In this document: in pieces, positions 5,913-6,091 of the stretch
Position numbering within the stretch: position 1 is the stretch's first letter
Layout: each line of letters opens with the position of its first letter
DNA from: Methylococcaceae bacterium
GTDB taxonomy: Bacteria; Pseudomonadota; Gammaproteobacteria; Methylococcales; Methylomonadaceae
Length of the DNA: 6,091 nucleotides
Direction of reading: 5' to 3'
Assembly: GCA_003542275.1 (NCBI GenBank)
Contig: DPKY01000160.1
Span: 1 to 6,091, forward strand
Position numbers and translations under genes: made by a program
Notes under the pieces: generated by a model
What the model was told of the DNA's origin: nothing
The model's input: only the letters and a program-made list of their open reading frames with translations
Databases searched by the model: none

Positions 5913-6091
5913 ATGAAAAAATGGCTATTGTTATTATGTTTCACAGGTAGTTGTTTTGCTGGCGAACCGTCTGAGCAAAGACAAGCTGAATTGCGTACCT
6001 TAGTCAAAAACGATTGTAGTGCGTGTCACGGTTTAACGCTACAAGGTGGCATGGGCCCCTCGCTCAAGCCCGAGTCACTGGCTGGAAAGCC
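5913..6091 (+). CDS. nirC: NirC-like c-type cytochrome (cytochrome c55X), N-terminal part
   Basis: The first 59 codons of an exported cytochrome that runs off the right edge. A signal peptide with a short leucine-rich core ends near Ser-Cys-Phe-Ala (residue 16). The mature start has LVKNDCSACHGLTLQGGMGP (residues 30-49), with the haem site CSACH at 35-39. This arrangement, haem motif followed by Gly-Leu-Thr-Leu-x-Gly-Gly-x-Gly-Pro, is what I recall of NirC/cytochrome c55X. NirC is encoded with nirS and the d1-haem biosynthesis genes, and can pass electrons to cytochrome cd1. GAGG overlaps the stop of the preceding gene and lies eight bases before the ATG, so all three cytochromes are one operon. 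The axial methionine and C-terminus are outside the window. Confidence 0.8.
   Translation, partial: MKKWLLLLCFTGSCFAGEPSEQRQAELRTLVKNDCSACHGLTLQGGMGPSLKPESLAGK

Overview
The window looks like a chromosomal segment of a motile Gram-negative bacterium with moderate GC. The flagellin N-terminus is of the proteobacterial type. The three cytochromes at the right end carry Sec signal peptides and CXXCH haem sites, so a periplasm with c-type haem maturation is implied. The ATP-grasp gene resembles proteins that travel with C1-carrier (tetrahydromethanopterin/methylofuran) genes in methylotrophs. That makes a methylotrophic gammaproteobacterium a reasonable guess, but only an inference.

Layout. Positions 1-1097 (minus strand) hold the first 365 codons of a flagellin whose C-terminus lies outside the window. 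After the conserved D0/D1 start it enters an unusually alanine-rich, probably helical, central region. An AT-rich intergenic region (1098-1382) separates it from a plus-strand pair: an ATP-grasp ligase (1383-2288) and a 76-residue protein with a C-terminal membrane anchor (2322-2552). Convergent with these is a MarR-type regulator with a four-cysteine C-terminal module (2570-3124, minus). Upstream of it, nested inverted repeats (3193-3267) cover the end of a second minus-strand operon. That operon encodes a 58-residue single-pass membrane protein (3633-3809, too short for a 60-codon ORF cutoff) and a secreted six-cysteine protein (3263-3622).

A 219-bp divergent intergenic region (3810-4028) contains two 19-bp direct repeats, a palindrome between them, and a -10-like element with no recognisable -35. 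This is the layout of an activator-dependent promoter for the rightward operon.

The rightward operon encodes three exported c-type cytochromes in tight succession: a haem c/haem d1 fusion of the NirS/NirN type (4029-5591), a small class I cytochrome c (5591-5902), and a NirC-like cytochrome (5913 to the window edge). The order matches nir clusters of denitrifiers (nirS, a small donor cytochrome, nirC, then d1-haem biosynthesis genes), so nitrite reduction or d1-haem maturation is the likely process. The d1 domain appears to lack one of the two distal histidines of classical NirS, so the exact activity is open.
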